A stretch of DNA of 64,000 nucleotides from M3007 sp044226205 (GTDB taxonomy: Bacteria; Bacteroidota; Bacteroidia; Chitinophagales; Saprospiraceae), in NCBI GenBank assembly GCA_044226205.1, contig JBGAHL010000011.1, positions 80,839 to 144,838 of the forward strand, in the 5' to 3' direction. Shown in pieces: positions 8,853-18,900 of the stretch (position 1 is its first letter; every line of letters starts with the position of its first letter). The notes under the pieces were generated by a model. The model saw nothing but the letters and a program-made list of their open reading frames with translations. It made no database searches and had not been told where the DNA came from. A program made the position numbers and the translations under genes.

Positions 8853-10493
8853 CTACCCTCTTCTGAGGATGGCCCAAACCGCCAGGAAAGCCGCTGCGCC
8901 CAGGCCCCAGCGGCTTTCTTCCACCATACCCATCTCCCTGATTTTCAGGCTAAAAAATGCCAGCCCTACCGACAGAATGGCGAGTGCGACCCCTCCGATC
9001 ATTCGAGCGATCCGCCGTGCACCGGCTTCTGCGTCGGGCGTGCGCATTTCCATTTCGCCGGAGCGGATTTTTCGCATGGTGCGGCTGAGCTCGTCGGGCA
9101 GGGCAAGGGCAGTGGTCAGGGTATTTTGCAGGTAATGCCGCAGGTAGCCCACGATACCGCCCCTTCCTTGCAGAATATAATCCTTCATGTACGGGCGGAT
9201 CACTTCCAGTGGATTGAACTGGGCATCGAGGGTGTTGGAAATACCAAGCAAAAGGGTAATCGTTCGATTGAGCAGCACGTATTCTTTGGGGATCTGGATC
9301 GTGCCCGAAATACCGCGCAGGCCGATGTCGCTAATCAGGTCGGAGAGGCTGTTGTTGAACGGATTCACCTTGATATCGCGGAAGTTGAGCCCTTCGAACT
9401 GGACTTCATTTTGTAAAAAATTGCGCAGTGCCGTGATCATTTTTTTAGCCATTCGTTCGGCATCGGGGCCATCGGCGAGAAAGCCCATTTTGCGGCAGGC
9501 ATCCACCATGGCGTCGTGGTCGTTTTTAATGGCCGCTTCGATAAGTTCGCCGAAACCTTCCCGCATGTTGATCGGCAAGAAAGCCGTGGCCCCGAAATCG
9601 AGCAAGGTGACGACGCCGTTTTGATCTACGAGGATGTTACCCGGGTGCGGGTCGGCGTGATAAAAACCGTCTTGCAGCACCATTCGGCACCAGGCGCGGA
9701 TCAGCCGGGCGGCCAGTTCGCGGCGGTCGAGTCCCCAGGCATCGAGGGTGGCAGTGTCGGATATCTTGACGCCTTCGCAGAAGGTCGTGGTCAGAACCCT
9801 GCCAGTCGAAAATTGCGGATGCACGACCGGCACGGTGATACGGTTTTCCTCGGCCAGACTCTTGCGGATCTGGTCCATGGCTTTCGCCTCGTTGGTAAAA
9901 TCGCATTCCTCTTCGATCATTTTGCGGATCTGGGAGTAGAGATAGTCCATGCCCTTGATCTCCATAAACCAGGCCGTAACGCGGGTGAGGCGTTGAATGA
10001 TATCGAGATCAATTTTTACAACTGCTTCAATACCATAGTGTTGCACCTTGACCACCACTTGTGTGCCATCGGCCAGGCGCGCCAGGTGTGCCTGGCCGAT
10101 CGAAGCGGAGGCTATGGCGACAGGGTCGAAGGATGCGAACAGGGCTTCGGGATCACGTCCGAATTCTTCCCGAATACGGAGCCTGACCTCGTCCACGGGT
10201 CGTGCCGGCAGCCGGTCCTGCAAGGCTTCAAGCGGCTGCTGGAATTTTTCGGGCAAAAAGTTGGACATGATCGACAGCATTTGTCCCACTTTGATAAAAA
10301 GTCCCTGCAAACCCAGAATGGCCGTTTTGACCCGCTCCGCATTGGCAACGTGGAGGCGTTCGAGGCGGCGTTCGTACCATTTGCGGCCGAGGAAACGGCG
10401 TAAAAACGTGGCGATCAAATAAGAGCCCATGACGACCGTGGCCGTCCAGTAGGCTTTACGCATGCGGTAAGTCGGGGAGAAAATGTTGGGCAT
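8853..10493 (-). CDS. ABC1/UbiB-like atypical kinase family protein
   Basis: A 546-residue member of the AarF/ABC1/UbiB protein-kinase-like family, which in other bacteria supports ubiquinone or isoprenoid lipid metabolism through ATPase activity. All hallmark motifs are present: KxGQ (KVGQ, residues 68-71), the Ala/Ser-rich loop SASIGQAH, the lysine in VVKVQ, the acidic EEECDF, the catalytic loop HADPHPGN (about 279-286) and DFG (about 298-300). Two hydrophobic segments at the C-terminus (about 490-545) anchor it in the membrane. It has no neighbouring quinone genes. The promoter side faces the REP-framed transposase, whose left repeat begins 26 bp upstream of the start. Confidence 0.9.
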   Translation of the reverse strand: MPNIFSPTYRMRKAYWTATVVMGSYLIATFLRRFLGRKWYERRLERLHVANAERVKTAILGLQGLFIKVGQMLSIMSNFLPEKFQQPLEALQDRLPARPVDEVRLRIREEFGRDPEALFASFDPVAIASASIGQAHLARLADGTQVVVKVQHYGIEAVVKIDLDIIQRLTRVTAWFMEIKGMDYLYSQIRKMIEEECDFTNEAKAMDQIRKSLAEENRITVPVVHPQFSTGRVLTTTFCEGVKISDTATLDAWGLDRRELAARLIRAWCRMVLQDGFYHADPHPGNILVDQNGVVTLLDFGATAFLPINMREGFGELIEAAIKNDHDAMVDACRKMGFLADGPDAERMAKKMITALRNFLQNEVQFEGLNFRDIKVNPFNNSLSDLISDIGLRGISGTIQIPKEYVLLNRTITLLLGISNTLDAQFNPLEVIRPYMKDYILQGRGGIVGYLRHYLQNTLTTALALPDELSRTMRKIRSGEMEMRTPDAEAGARRIARMIGGVALAILSVGLAFFSLKIREMGMVEESRWGLGAAAFLAVWAILRRG

Positions 10494-10518
10494 GAGGAAG
10501 GGTTGGGTTTTTTAATCT

Positions 10519-10603
10519 GCTGGCGCGAGGCGTAGCCTCGCGCCGGGGATATGCCGGGCTTAGCCCGGCCGATACAAGACACGAGGCGTAGCCTCGCGCC
10601 AGC
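10519..10603 (+). repeat. Left REP doublet of the RAYT element
   Basis: Hairpins at 10522-10544 (GGCGCGAGGC/GCCTCGCGCC around GTA), 10553-10569 (GCCGGGCT/AGCCCGGC) and 10582-10596 (CGAGGC/GCCTCG). The element begins with GCTGGCGCGAGGC and ends with its reverse complement, so it is itself palindromic at its ends. Confidence 0.85.
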
Positions 10604-10695
10604 GTTTTTTTGAAATATTTTTTCGCTCCAAGGTTACACTCCGACCCATCACTTGCAAGGAAAAAATAGCTTTGCTAAAAAAACCTGAAAGTTTT

Positions 10696-11277
10696 ATGAG
10701 TGTCAAGTACAAAATCAAAGACCAGCACGGTCTGTATTTTCTCACCTGTTCGACAGTTGGATGGGTCGATTTGTTCAGCAGGGCGGTATATCGCGATATC
10801 ATTCTCGACAGCTGGCGATATTGCACAGAACACAAAGGATTTAACGTCTGGGGCTACGTTTTGATGCCTAATCATTTCCACCTGATCGCCAGTGCGACCC
10901 CGCCTTTTAAACTGGAAGGTATCATGCGCGACTTTAAAGCACGTACGGCCCGGCGCATGCTCGACGTACTGCATGACCAAAGTCAGACTGAAAGCCGCCG
11001 CGACTGGTTGCTGTATCTGTTCAGCTATTTCGCACGATTTGACAAGGACAAGCAGCAATACAAAATATGGCATCACGACAACCATCCCATCGTGTTGTTT
11101 TCGGAAAAAGTCGTGTTGCAAAAACTCAGGTACATCCACGAGAATCCCGTGCGGGCCAAATTAGTCGCCAAGCCGGAAGACTGGTTGTACAGCAGTGCGA
11201 GCAATTACGCGCTGGGGACCGGAATCTTCGATGTAAAACAGCTGTGGTCGGGTTTTGCGGACGATAGTTGGTTTTGA
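10696..11277 (+). CDS. REP-associated tyrosine transposase (RAYT, Y1_Tnp family)
   Basis: About 193 residues. RAYTs are single-domain HUH-type nucleases related to IS200/IS605 TnpA that cut and join single-stranded REP hairpins. The HUH motif is HFH in LMPNHFHLI, and the catalytic tyrosine is expected in KLRYIHENPVRAKLV. WSYSSA-like WLYSSASNY near the end is also typical. ATG 10696 (MSVKYKIKDQHG) is chosen, because family members start with M-S-x-K-Y-K; an ATG-less extension to 10672 adds eight residues. The gene appears intact with all key residues, so it may be active. Confidence 0.9.
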   Translation: MSVKYKIKDQHGLYFLTCSTVGWVDLFSRAVYRDIILDSWRYCTEHKGFNVWGYVLMPNHFHLIASATPPFKLEGIMRDFKARTARRMLDVLHDQSQTESRRDWLLYLFSYFARFDKDKQQYKIWHHDNHPIVLFSEKVVLQKLRYIHENPVRAKLVAKPEDWLYSSASNYALGTGIFDVKQLWSGFADDSWF

Positions 11278-11290
11278 CTGCTGGCTGACT

Positions 11291-11375
11291 GCTGGCGCGA
11301 GGCTCCGCCTCGCGTCTTGTATCGGCCGGGCTAAGCCCGGCATATGCCCGGCACGAGGCGGAGCCTCGCGCCAGC
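11291..11375 (-). repeat. Right REP doublet of the RAYT element (inverted copy)
   Basis: Reverse complement of the left doublet apart from a few changes, most of them compensatory: the loops read CTCC/GGAG where the left copy has GTA. Central hairpin GCCGGGC/GCCCGGC at 11325-11341. It ends two bases from the mfd stop codon. Confidence 0.85.
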
Positions 11376-11377
11376 AG

Positions 11378-14300
11378 TCAGCTAACAACTTCCAGCAATT
11401 GATCCAGCGTGGATTTAGCCTGCCGAATGCCTTTCACCTCGTCTTGCACCAGAATCAATTCTTTGTTGGTTTGTTTCATAGAAATCCCCATGATTCTGCC
11501 TTTGGAAGCCACGTAAGCCATGACTTTTTGAAAAGCCTGGGTTTCAAAAAATGACGACTGCGGGTCGCTGAGGAAATAACAGCGCAGTTTGCCGCCTTTA
11601 AGGATCAGACGTTCGAAACCCAGTTTTTTACACATCCATCGCAGTCGCAGGGCTTCAAACAGGTTGCTGACAGCCTTGGGCAGTTTGCCAAAACGATCCT
11701 CCAGGCGGCGCGCATAAGCGGCAATGTCTTCTTCCGTTTCGAGGGCATCGAGCTCGGTGTACAGGTTGAGTCGTTCCTGGGTATTGGTGACGTAGTCGTC
11801 GGGAATGAGCATTTCCACGTCGGTTTCGATTGTTACATCGCGGACGTAGCTGCCTTTTTGCGCGAGTTCCTCCTTGAAAAGGTCCTTAAAATCAGTCTCT
11901 TTCAATTCCTGGATCGCCTCGTCGAGGATCTTCTGGTAAGTTTCATACCCAATATCGGCGATAAATCCTGACTGCTCGCCGCCCAGCAGATTGCCGGCGC
12001 CGCGGATGTCGAGGTCGCGCATGGCCACCTGGAAGCCCGAGCCCAGCTCGCTGAATTCCTCAATGGTTTTCAGGCGTTTGCGCGCCTCCTGTGTGAGGAC
12101 CGAGAGCGGCGGCGCAAACAGGTAACAATAGGCTTTCACATTGGAGCGCCCTACCCTGCCCCGCAACTGGTGCAGGTCGGAAAGCCCGAACATGTCGGCG
12201 CGGTTGATAATGATGGTATTGGCATTCGGGATATCGAGACCGGTTTCGATGATGTTCGTACTGACCAGCACGTCGTGGCGGCGATCGATAAAATCGACGA
12301 GCACCTGTTCCAGTTTTTCCGCCTCCATCTGGCCGTGCGCCACGGCAATGTCGATGCCCGGGCAAAGGCCGGTCAGCACTTCCACGATTTTGCCCAGATC
12401 GGCCACGCGGTTGTGCACGAAAAAGACCTGACCACCGCGATTGACTTCGGTGTAGATGGCGTCGCGAATCAGGTCGTCGTCGAACACCCTGATCTCCGTA
12501 TGGATGGGCTGGCGGTTGGGCGGCGGGGTGCGGATCACCGACAGGTCGCGGGCGGCCATCAGTGAAAACTGAAGGGTACGCGGGATAGGCGTTGCCGTCA
12601 GCGTCAGCGTATCGACCGACACGGCCATGGCGCGCAGTTTTTCTTTGGCGGCTACGCCGAATTTTTGCTCTTCATCTACCACGAGCAAGCCCAGGTCCTT
12701 GAATTTCACATCTTTATTCAACAGGGCATGCGTGCCGATCAGGATGTCGATTTTACCGGCCGCCAGTTGTTCAAATATTTCCCGCCGCTCTTTGGCGGAA
12801 CGGAAACGGTTGATGTAATCGACGGTGACCGGGAAGTCTTTCAGGCGGTCGGAGAAGGTTTTCCAGTGCTGGAGCGCCAGGATGGTGGTGGGCACCAGCA
12901 CGGCCACCTGTTTGCCGTCGGTCACAGCTTTGAAAGCCGCGCGGATAGCCACCTCGGTTTTGCCGAAACCCACGTCGCCGCAAATCAGGCGGTCCATCGG
13001 ATACGGTTTTTCCATATCCGCCTTCACCTCCTGGGTGGCGCGGAACTGGTCGGGGGTGTCTTCGTACAGGAAGGAGGCTTCCAGTTCGTTTTGCAGGTAG
13101 CCGTCGGGCGGGAAGGCATGCCCGGGCGCGGTGCGCCGGCGGGCGTAAAGTTTGATGAGTTCGCCCGCTATGTCCTTGATTTTCTTCTTGGTACGGGCTT
13201 TCAACTGCTTCCAGGCATCGGAGCCGAGTTTGGACAATTGGGGCGCCGTCCCTTCCTGACCGACGTACTTGGATATTTTGTGCAGCGAATGAATGCTGAC
13301 GTAGAGCGTGTCGTTGTTTTTGTACACCAGGCGTACCGCCTCCTGCATTTGGCCGCCGATTTCGATCTTTTGCAAGCCGCTGAATTTACCGATGCCGTGG
13401 TCGATGTGGGTCACGAAATCGCCAGGCTGAAGATCGCGCAGCAGCCGGATGTTGAGCGCCTGTTCCTTGCTGAATCCCTGACGGAGTTTGTAGGCATGAA
13501 AGCGCTGGAAAATCTGGTGGTCGGTCAGGCAGGCGATTTTCAAATCCTCGTCGAGAAAGCCTTCCGAGAGCGCGGCTTCGACCGGGTACCAGGAAACCTT
13601 GGCTTTCAACTCGCGAAAAATGGCCGCCAGGCGGTCGAATTGCTTCGCATTTTCCGAAAAAATATACACCTCGTAGCCCGCAGCCTGCCATTCGTGCAGG
13701 GAGCGGATGAGCAGGTCGAAGTTTTTATTGAAAGAAGGCTGCGGGTGGGCCTTGAACGCAATGGCTTCCGACTTGTCCTGTTTTTCCCAAAAAATCACTT
13801 TTCGCTCCGCCACCGCCGCCACGATTTCCCTTGGGTACAAAAATGCGCGGTCGCGAAAGATCTCGCGCAGTTCGGCCGAATCGAGGGCGGAAATTTTGGC
13901 GGCATATTGTTCGGCCTTGTCAAAACAAAACTGAAGCCGGTCGACCACAAATTGTATGTCCTTGATCCACAATACGGTATCGGAAGGCAGCACGTCGAGC
14001 AGCGACACTTTCTGGTCTTGCCGGAAGCGGGTATTCAGGTTCGGGACGATGTTCACTTCCCGGATGTTTTGTTTGGACAATTGGGTCAGCGGGTCGAAGG
14101 CGCGGATGCTCTCCACCTCGTCGTCGAACAGTTCGATGCGGTAAGGCAGTTCGTTGCCCCAGGAGAACAGATCGACGATGCCGCCGCGTATGCTGAACTG
14201 GCCGGGTTCGTATACAAAATCGGTGCGCTCGAAGCCGTATTCGACCAGCACTTCGATCACGAAATCGACGTCGAGCCGCTCGCCCGTGGCGATTCGGATG

Positions 14301-14773
14301 CGCGTTTCCGCGAGTACGTTGGGGTTGACAACTTTTTCAAAAAGGGCTTCCGGGTAAGTCACGATCAGGGTGGCTGCCGCGCCGGGTTTCGGGTCGGTGG
14401 CGAGTACTGTCAGCTGGCCGCCATTGCCTCCCACCGCCTGACTGATCACTTCGCTTCTTTGCAGAACCTGCGTGGGGTTGAGTTCGTCGAAAAAAGCGGG
14501 GCGTTTGAATGAGTCCGGGAAAAAAAACACGGTCTGGCCGTTCAGCAGACTTTCCAGATCGTTGTGCAAATAGGCCGCTTCCTCCTTGCTTTCAGCAATA
14601 AAAACATGAAAAAACCCGGGTGTTTTCTGCGCCACGGCTGCCGCGGCGAAAGCGCGCTGCGCGCCAGTCAGTCCTTTGAGTTGAACACGGGCAGCAGGAT
14701 CGAGCACACGGGAAATAGCATCGGCCTGGGCCGTATCGCGGTACCGCTGGAGTAAATGGGAGATGTTAGACAC
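11378..14773 (-). CDS. mfd: Transcription-repair coupling factor
   Basis: 1131 residues. Mfd removes RNA polymerase stalled at DNA damage and recruits UvrA. Visible in order: UvrB-like N-terminal module (residues 1-350), RNA-polymerase-interacting domain with VTHIDHGIGKFSGL (about 455-475), helicase with Walker A GDVGFGKTE (about 597-605) and DEEQ box (about 699-702), motif VI region with HQLRGRVGRS, and the C-terminal TRCF domain. The start is GTG 14773 (MSNISHLLQRYRD). There is only a 4-nt gap between the promoter box TAACTTTG and this GTG, so the mRNA is predicted to be leaderless or nearly so. The gene is monocistronic. Confidence 0.96.
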   Translation of the reverse strand: MSNISHLLQRYRDTAQADAISRVLDPAARVQLKGLTGAQRAFAAAAVAQKTPGFFHVFIAESKEEAAYLHNDLESLLNGQTVFFFPDSFKRPAFFDELNPTQVLQRSEVISQAVGGNGGQLTVLATDPKPGAAATLIVTYPEALFEKVVNPNVLAETRIRIATGERLDVDFVIEVLVEYGFERTDFVYEPGQFSIRGGIVDLFSWGNELPYRIELFDDEVESIRAFDPLTQLSKQNIREVNIVPNLNTRFRQDQKVSLLDVLPSDTVLWIKDIQFVVDRLQFCFDKAEQYAAKISALDSAELREIFRDRAFLYPREIVAAVAERKVIFWEKQDKSEAIAFKAHPQPSFNKNFDLLIRSLHEWQAAGYEVYIFSENAKQFDRLAAIFRELKAKVSWYPVEAALSEGFLDEDLKIACLTDHQIFQRFHAYKLRQGFSKEQALNIRLLRDLQPGDFVTHIDHGIGKFSGLQKIEIGGQMQEAVRLVYKNNDTLYVSIHSLHKISKYVGQEGTAPQLSKLGSDAWKQLKARTKKKIKDIAGELIKLYARRRTAPGHAFPPDGYLQNELEASFLYEDTPDQFRATQEVKADMEKPYPMDRLICGDVGFGKTEVAIRAAFKAVTDGKQVAVLVPTTILALQHWKTFSDRLKDFPVTVDYINRFRSAKERREIFEQLAAGKIDILIGTHALLNKDVKFKDLGLLVVDEEQKFGVAAKEKLRAMAVSVDTLTLTATPIPRTLQFSLMAARDLSVIRTPPPNRQPIHTEIRVFDDDLIRDAIYTEVNRGGQVFFVHNRVADLGKIVEVLTGLCPGIDIAVAHGQMEAEKLEQVLVDFIDRRHDVLVSTNIIETGLDIPNANTIIINRADMFGLSDLHQLRGRVGRSNVKAYCYLFAPPLSVLTQEARKRLKTIEEFSELGSGFQVAMRDLDIRGAGNLLGGEQSGFIADIGYETYQKILDEAIQELKETDFKDLFKEELAQKGSYVRDVTIETDVEMLIPDDYVTNTQERLNLYTELDALETEEDIAAYARRLEDRFGKLPKAVSNLFEALRLRWMCKKLGFERLILKGGKLRCYFLSDPQSSFFETQAFQKVMAYVASKGRIMGISMKQTNKELILVQDEVKGIRQAKSTLDQLLEVVS

Positions 14774-14777
14774 GGGG

Positions 14778-14785
14778 CAAAGTTA
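14778..14785 (-). promoter_or_regulatory. Promoter -7 box of mfd, adjacent to its GTG start
   Basis: TAACTTTG on the minus strand, an exact consensus match. Only CCCC separates it from the GTG start codon. Since transcription begins about 4-6 nt after the final G, the predicted start site is the start codon itself. Confidence 0.55.
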
Positions 14786-14927
14786 GGAGAGGGGCAAAGA
14801 TTTTCGCGTCTGGAAGGTCGAGATTGGAAAATCTTTGGACGGTAATTTGCCTGCAAATATTCCTGCGCCGGCCTGTGTCATCCAAATGCTTTTTCTGCCC
14901 ACCTTTACCCCTGAACAATCCATGTAG

Positions 14928-15809
14928 ATGAAAATGAAACTAAAAACAACACTACTCTTTTTTGGTTTGCTGCTCGGCATCCAGACGCTTTTTGGCCAAT
15001 CGCTGTTCTATTTCAACGCCGGCGATACCACCCTGGTTTTCGGCGAAAGGGTCAATGTGCGCAACCAACCCGGCACCGAGTCACCGGTAGCCTTCCAACT
15101 CGCCGCCGGCGACATGGTTATTTTGCTCGAGGAACGAGAGGAGCGCACCACCCTCAACAAACTCGATCTGCCCTGGTACAAAATCAAAACCGCCAGCGGC
15201 CAAACCGGTTTCATCTGGGGTGGCGTGCTTTCCCTCTGGGGCGCCCAACAGGACGGCGACGTCAAATTCGTAGCCGGCGCCCTGCAAAGTGATGGCAAAA
15301 ACGCCGAACAGGACGGCGTGCCGACTTACACGTTCGAAATGCGCGCCGTGCGCAACGGGGCGGTTGTCGGCAAAGTGTCCACTACCATCCAGAACGAAGG
15401 CAAGGTGCGGCCTCGCCCCATCGAAACGGGCGCCCGAGGCCTCCAGGGCTACCGCTCACTGCTTTGTTTCGACATCGGCATGGACGCCTGCGGCTACCCC
15501 AACCACGAATGGTATGTCCTCTGGGACGGGCAAAAATTAGTGCAGTTGCCGGTGATCACTTCAATCGCGGATGCCGACGTATTTTATCACGTGGAAGATT
15601 ATGTATTCCCGGAAGGCTCGCCCTTCGACGAATCAATGGGGCATTTCGGCGACCCCAACCTCATCTACCTGCGCATCGCTCACGGTGAAAAAGAAGAACT
15701 GGACGACAACAAGGGCTGGAACGAAAACAGCTGGGAGCGGGCACGGCCCATGCGTTGGGATGGCAAACAGTTCGTCAAGCCCAAAGACATGGGCGAGCCG
15801 AAAAACTAG
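14928..15809 (+). CDS. Secreted SH3-like domain protein
   Basis: 293 residues with a signal peptide (KTTLLFFGLLLGIQTLFG then QS). Residues about 30-105 form a bacterial SH3-type domain (VFGERVNVRNQPG, VAFQLAAGDMVILLEE, WYKIKTASGQTGFIWGGVLS). The remainder (110-293) is a family-specific beta-rich part with DACGYPNHEWYVLWDGQKLV. A paralog lies at 19932-20753, on the other side of the CotH-type gene, with the same domain order. SH3-like domains in secreted bacterial proteins often bind peptidoglycan; ligand here unknown. Start ATG 14928; ATG 14934 is equally possible. Confidence 0.8.
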   Translation: MKMKLKTTLLFFGLLLGIQTLFGQSLFYFNAGDTTLVFGERVNVRNQPGTESPVAFQLAAGDMVILLEEREERTTLNKLDLPWYKIKTASGQTGFIWGGVLSLWGAQQDGDVKFVAGALQSDGKNAEQDGVPTYTFEMRAVRNGAVVGKVSTTIQNEGKVRPRPIETGARGLQGYRSLLCFDIGMDACGYPNHEWYVLWDGQKLVQLPVITSIADADVFYHVEDYVFPEGSPFDESMGHFGDPNLIYLRIAHGEKEELDDNKGWNENSWERARPMRWDGKQFVKPKDMGEPKN

Positions 15810-15917
15810 CAGCTATTTTTGTATAAATACCCCCGGCGGAGAGGAATAGCAGGTCTGGCTTTTTGCCAAAAGTCGTATTCTTGCTCATTCAGCACCTGTT
15901 ATCGCTTTGCAATACCT

Positions 15918-18900
15918 ATGTCGAGCAAACTTTTCCTCTCCGCCGCCCTTTCCTTATTTCTCCTTTCCACCGGTTTTGCCCAGGTCCGTCTCACGGAAAT
16001 CGCTCCGACCAACACCGGCGCCCTCGCCGATGAAGACGGCGACTTCCCCGACTGGATCGAACTGATCAACGGCGGCGTCTCCTCCGTCAATCTGGCGGGC
16101 TACAGCCTGAGCGATGCGGATCGGCCCGGCCACTGGATTTTTCCGGGTATCGACCTGCCGGCAGGGCAGCGCCTGCTGGTGTTTTGTTCGGGTAAAAACC
16201 GGGGAAACGGGCAAGCCGGCCCCCTGATCAACCACTGGGAAACCGCGATTTATGAAAGCGATACCTGGCGCTACACCACCGGCCAGCCGCCTTCCGACTG
16301 GGCAGCCGCCGGCTTCGACGACAACAGCTGGGCCCAGGCGCCCGGCGGCATTGGTTACGGCGACGGCGACGACGCTACGCAGGTACCGACGGGCACCCTT
16401 TCGTTTTTTATGCGCCGGACTTTTCAGGCCAGCGATACCAGCCAACTGGTCAGCGCATTGCTCCATATCGACTACGACGACGCTTTTGCCGCTTACCTCA
16501 ACGGCGTCGAAATCGCGCGCAGCGGCAACCTGCCGCCAGGTGCAGCCTGGAACGCACTGGCCAATGCCGATCACGAGGCTACCATGATTGTCGGCGGCAT
16601 GCCCGAGGCTTTTATTTTGGATAAAAGCCTGCTAACGAGTCTCTTGCAGCCGGGAGAAAATGTGCTCGCCATAGAAATCCACAACGTCGATCCGGGATCG
16701 AGCGACCTGAGCAGCCGGACCTGGCTGAGCTTCGGGATTACCTCTACCCAGTCCTTTTACGGACCTGTACCCGCCTGGTTTGACAACGGCAACCCCGGCG
16801 GCAATGTCAGCCTGCATACCGGGTTCAAACTCGCATTCGGCGAACGGCTCTCGCTGTACGACCCTGCCGGAACACTGGCCGATTCAGTCTCCATCGGCAC
16901 GATGGAACCCGGGAACAGCCTTGTGCGCCCCAACGACGCCGGCGCCTGGTGCATCAGCGACACCCCGACGCCCAATGCTGAAAACAACGCGACCTGTTAT
17001 TCCGCCTACGCCGAGGCGCCGGTTTTTTCGCTGAGCGCAGGGTTTTACACAGGTTCGCAAAACATCAGCCTCGTCGCAACAGGCGCCGCAGGACTGGTGC
17101 GTTACACTGCCGACGGCAGTTTTCCCGATAACAACTCGCCCGTTTTCCCGCCTGTTCTGACCCTCGAGCAGACCACCCTGCTCCGCGCCAGGCGGTTTGC
17201 AGGCGGACTGCTGCCCTCGCGCATCACCACAGCCACCTATTTTATCAACGAGCCTGTCACGGTTTCCGTGGTATCCATCGCCATCGACCCCGACGATTAT
17301 CCCTCTGTGTACACCGATTACAGTGCAAAAGGGCGGGTCAATGTAGAGTTTTTCGACGCCAGTCATACGGAGCAATTCAACACGGAATCAGCCGGTTACG
17401 TGGTAGGCAACTGGTCGGTCAGCTTCGACCAGAAATCGTTGCAGTTCGACATGGATGAAGAATGGGGCAGCCTCGGGGAAATTGATTACCCGCTGTTTGC
17501 CCCCGTCAAACCCATTCCGCATTTGCACTCCTTCCGCATCCGAAACGAAGACGACGATGCCTGGGGCGCCCGTATGCGCGACCGGATCGTCAACGATATT
17601 GCCCGCCCTACCCACGCCGGGCAGGCGGCTTTCCGCAACGTGGTGGCTTTTATCAACGGCGAATACTGGGGCTTGTACTCCGCCCGCGAACGCCTCGACA
17701 ACTACTTTGTCCGCGACAATCACGGCGCCGATCCAGACTCCGTGAACATGGTCAAAACCCATTGGGGATTAGGCGATTACATTGCGGAATACGGTACGCT
17801 GGACGACTTTTTCGACCTCTCTGATTTTATCGCCACACAGGACATGAGTGATTCGGCCAATTTCGAAGCGGTCCGGCAACGACTCGATCTGGAAAATTTC
17901 ACCGACTATTTCGCCACCGAAATTTTTGTCGCGAGCACGGACTGGTTGCAGGATTATTTTAACAATGTCCGCCTGTTCCGAACACCTGATTTGCGCTGGC
18001 AGTTTTTGCTGTGGGACGTGTCCTATTCGTCCGGCGGCGCTTCGGGCTGCGTGCAATGCGATGTGTTGGGCAGTACGATAACCAATCCTTTCGGCAGCCG
18101 GTATGGCGTCATGTTCAACCGGCTGCTCGAAAATCCGGGCTACCGGCGATATTTTATCAACCGCTTCGCCGACCTGATGAATTATTACTGGCTGCCGGCG
18201 CGTGTGCATGCCCTGATCGACCAGAATGCTGCCGAAATGGCGCCCGAAATAGACCGCCACAACCAGCGTTGGGGAACCGGCGATCTGGCGTACTGGACGC
18301 AGCAGGTGCAGTATTTAAAAGATTTTTACGCCGGAAGGGCCGGTTTTCAGCGGCAGCACCTGCGCGACCATTTCAATCTGGGACCGGAAGTGAACATCAC
18401 TTTGCAGGTCAACCCGCCCGAAGCCGGACACATCAAAATCTCCACGATCATTCCCCAGGATTTGCCCTGGACGGGGACCTATTTTAAAGGCAATCCCGTG
18501 ACGCTGACCGCCATTCCCGAGCCGGGTTACGTATTTTCAGGCTGGTCGGCCAACCCGTTTATCGTCGATCCTTCGGGGCAAACGTTTACGGCCAATGTGG
18601 GCACGCATACTTATTTCATTGCCAATTTTACCGGCACGCCAAAACCCAACACCCTGGAAGTCAGTGAAATAAACTATCACTCCGACCCGACAAGAGATGC
18701 CGGCGACTGGTTTGAACTGCACAATTTCGGCGATACGCCGCTCGACATTTCCGACTACCAGATCGGCGATGAAGACTGGTTTCACCGCTACGTGTTGCCG
18801 ACCGGCACCGTGCTGCCGCCCGACGGCCGGCTGGTGGTCGTCGAAGAAAAAAACCTGTTTGGGCAGGAGTACCCCGATGTGACGCAAAAAACCGGTCCGC

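Larger units (their letters stand above)
10519..11375. mobile_element. RAYT gene framed by inverted REP doublets (REP-associated element)
   Basis: A REP-associated tyrosine transposase (10696-11277) is enclosed by two ~85-bp elements that are near-perfect reverse complements of each other (10519-10603 and 11291-11375). Each contains two GCGAGGC-x-x-x-GCCTCGC hairpins on either side of a central GCCGGGC-TTA/TAA-GCCCGGC hairpin. The unit is 857 bp and fills the gap between the ABC1 kinase start and the mfd stop (11378). Architecture matches known RAYT/REP systems; whether the whole unit moves is inference. Confidence 0.8.

Noticed and set aside
12665..14512. Long plus-strand open frame of 615 codons
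   Set aside because: It is antisense to mfd, whose domains are all intact. Long antisense frames are expected in DNA with strong GC bias at third codon positions.
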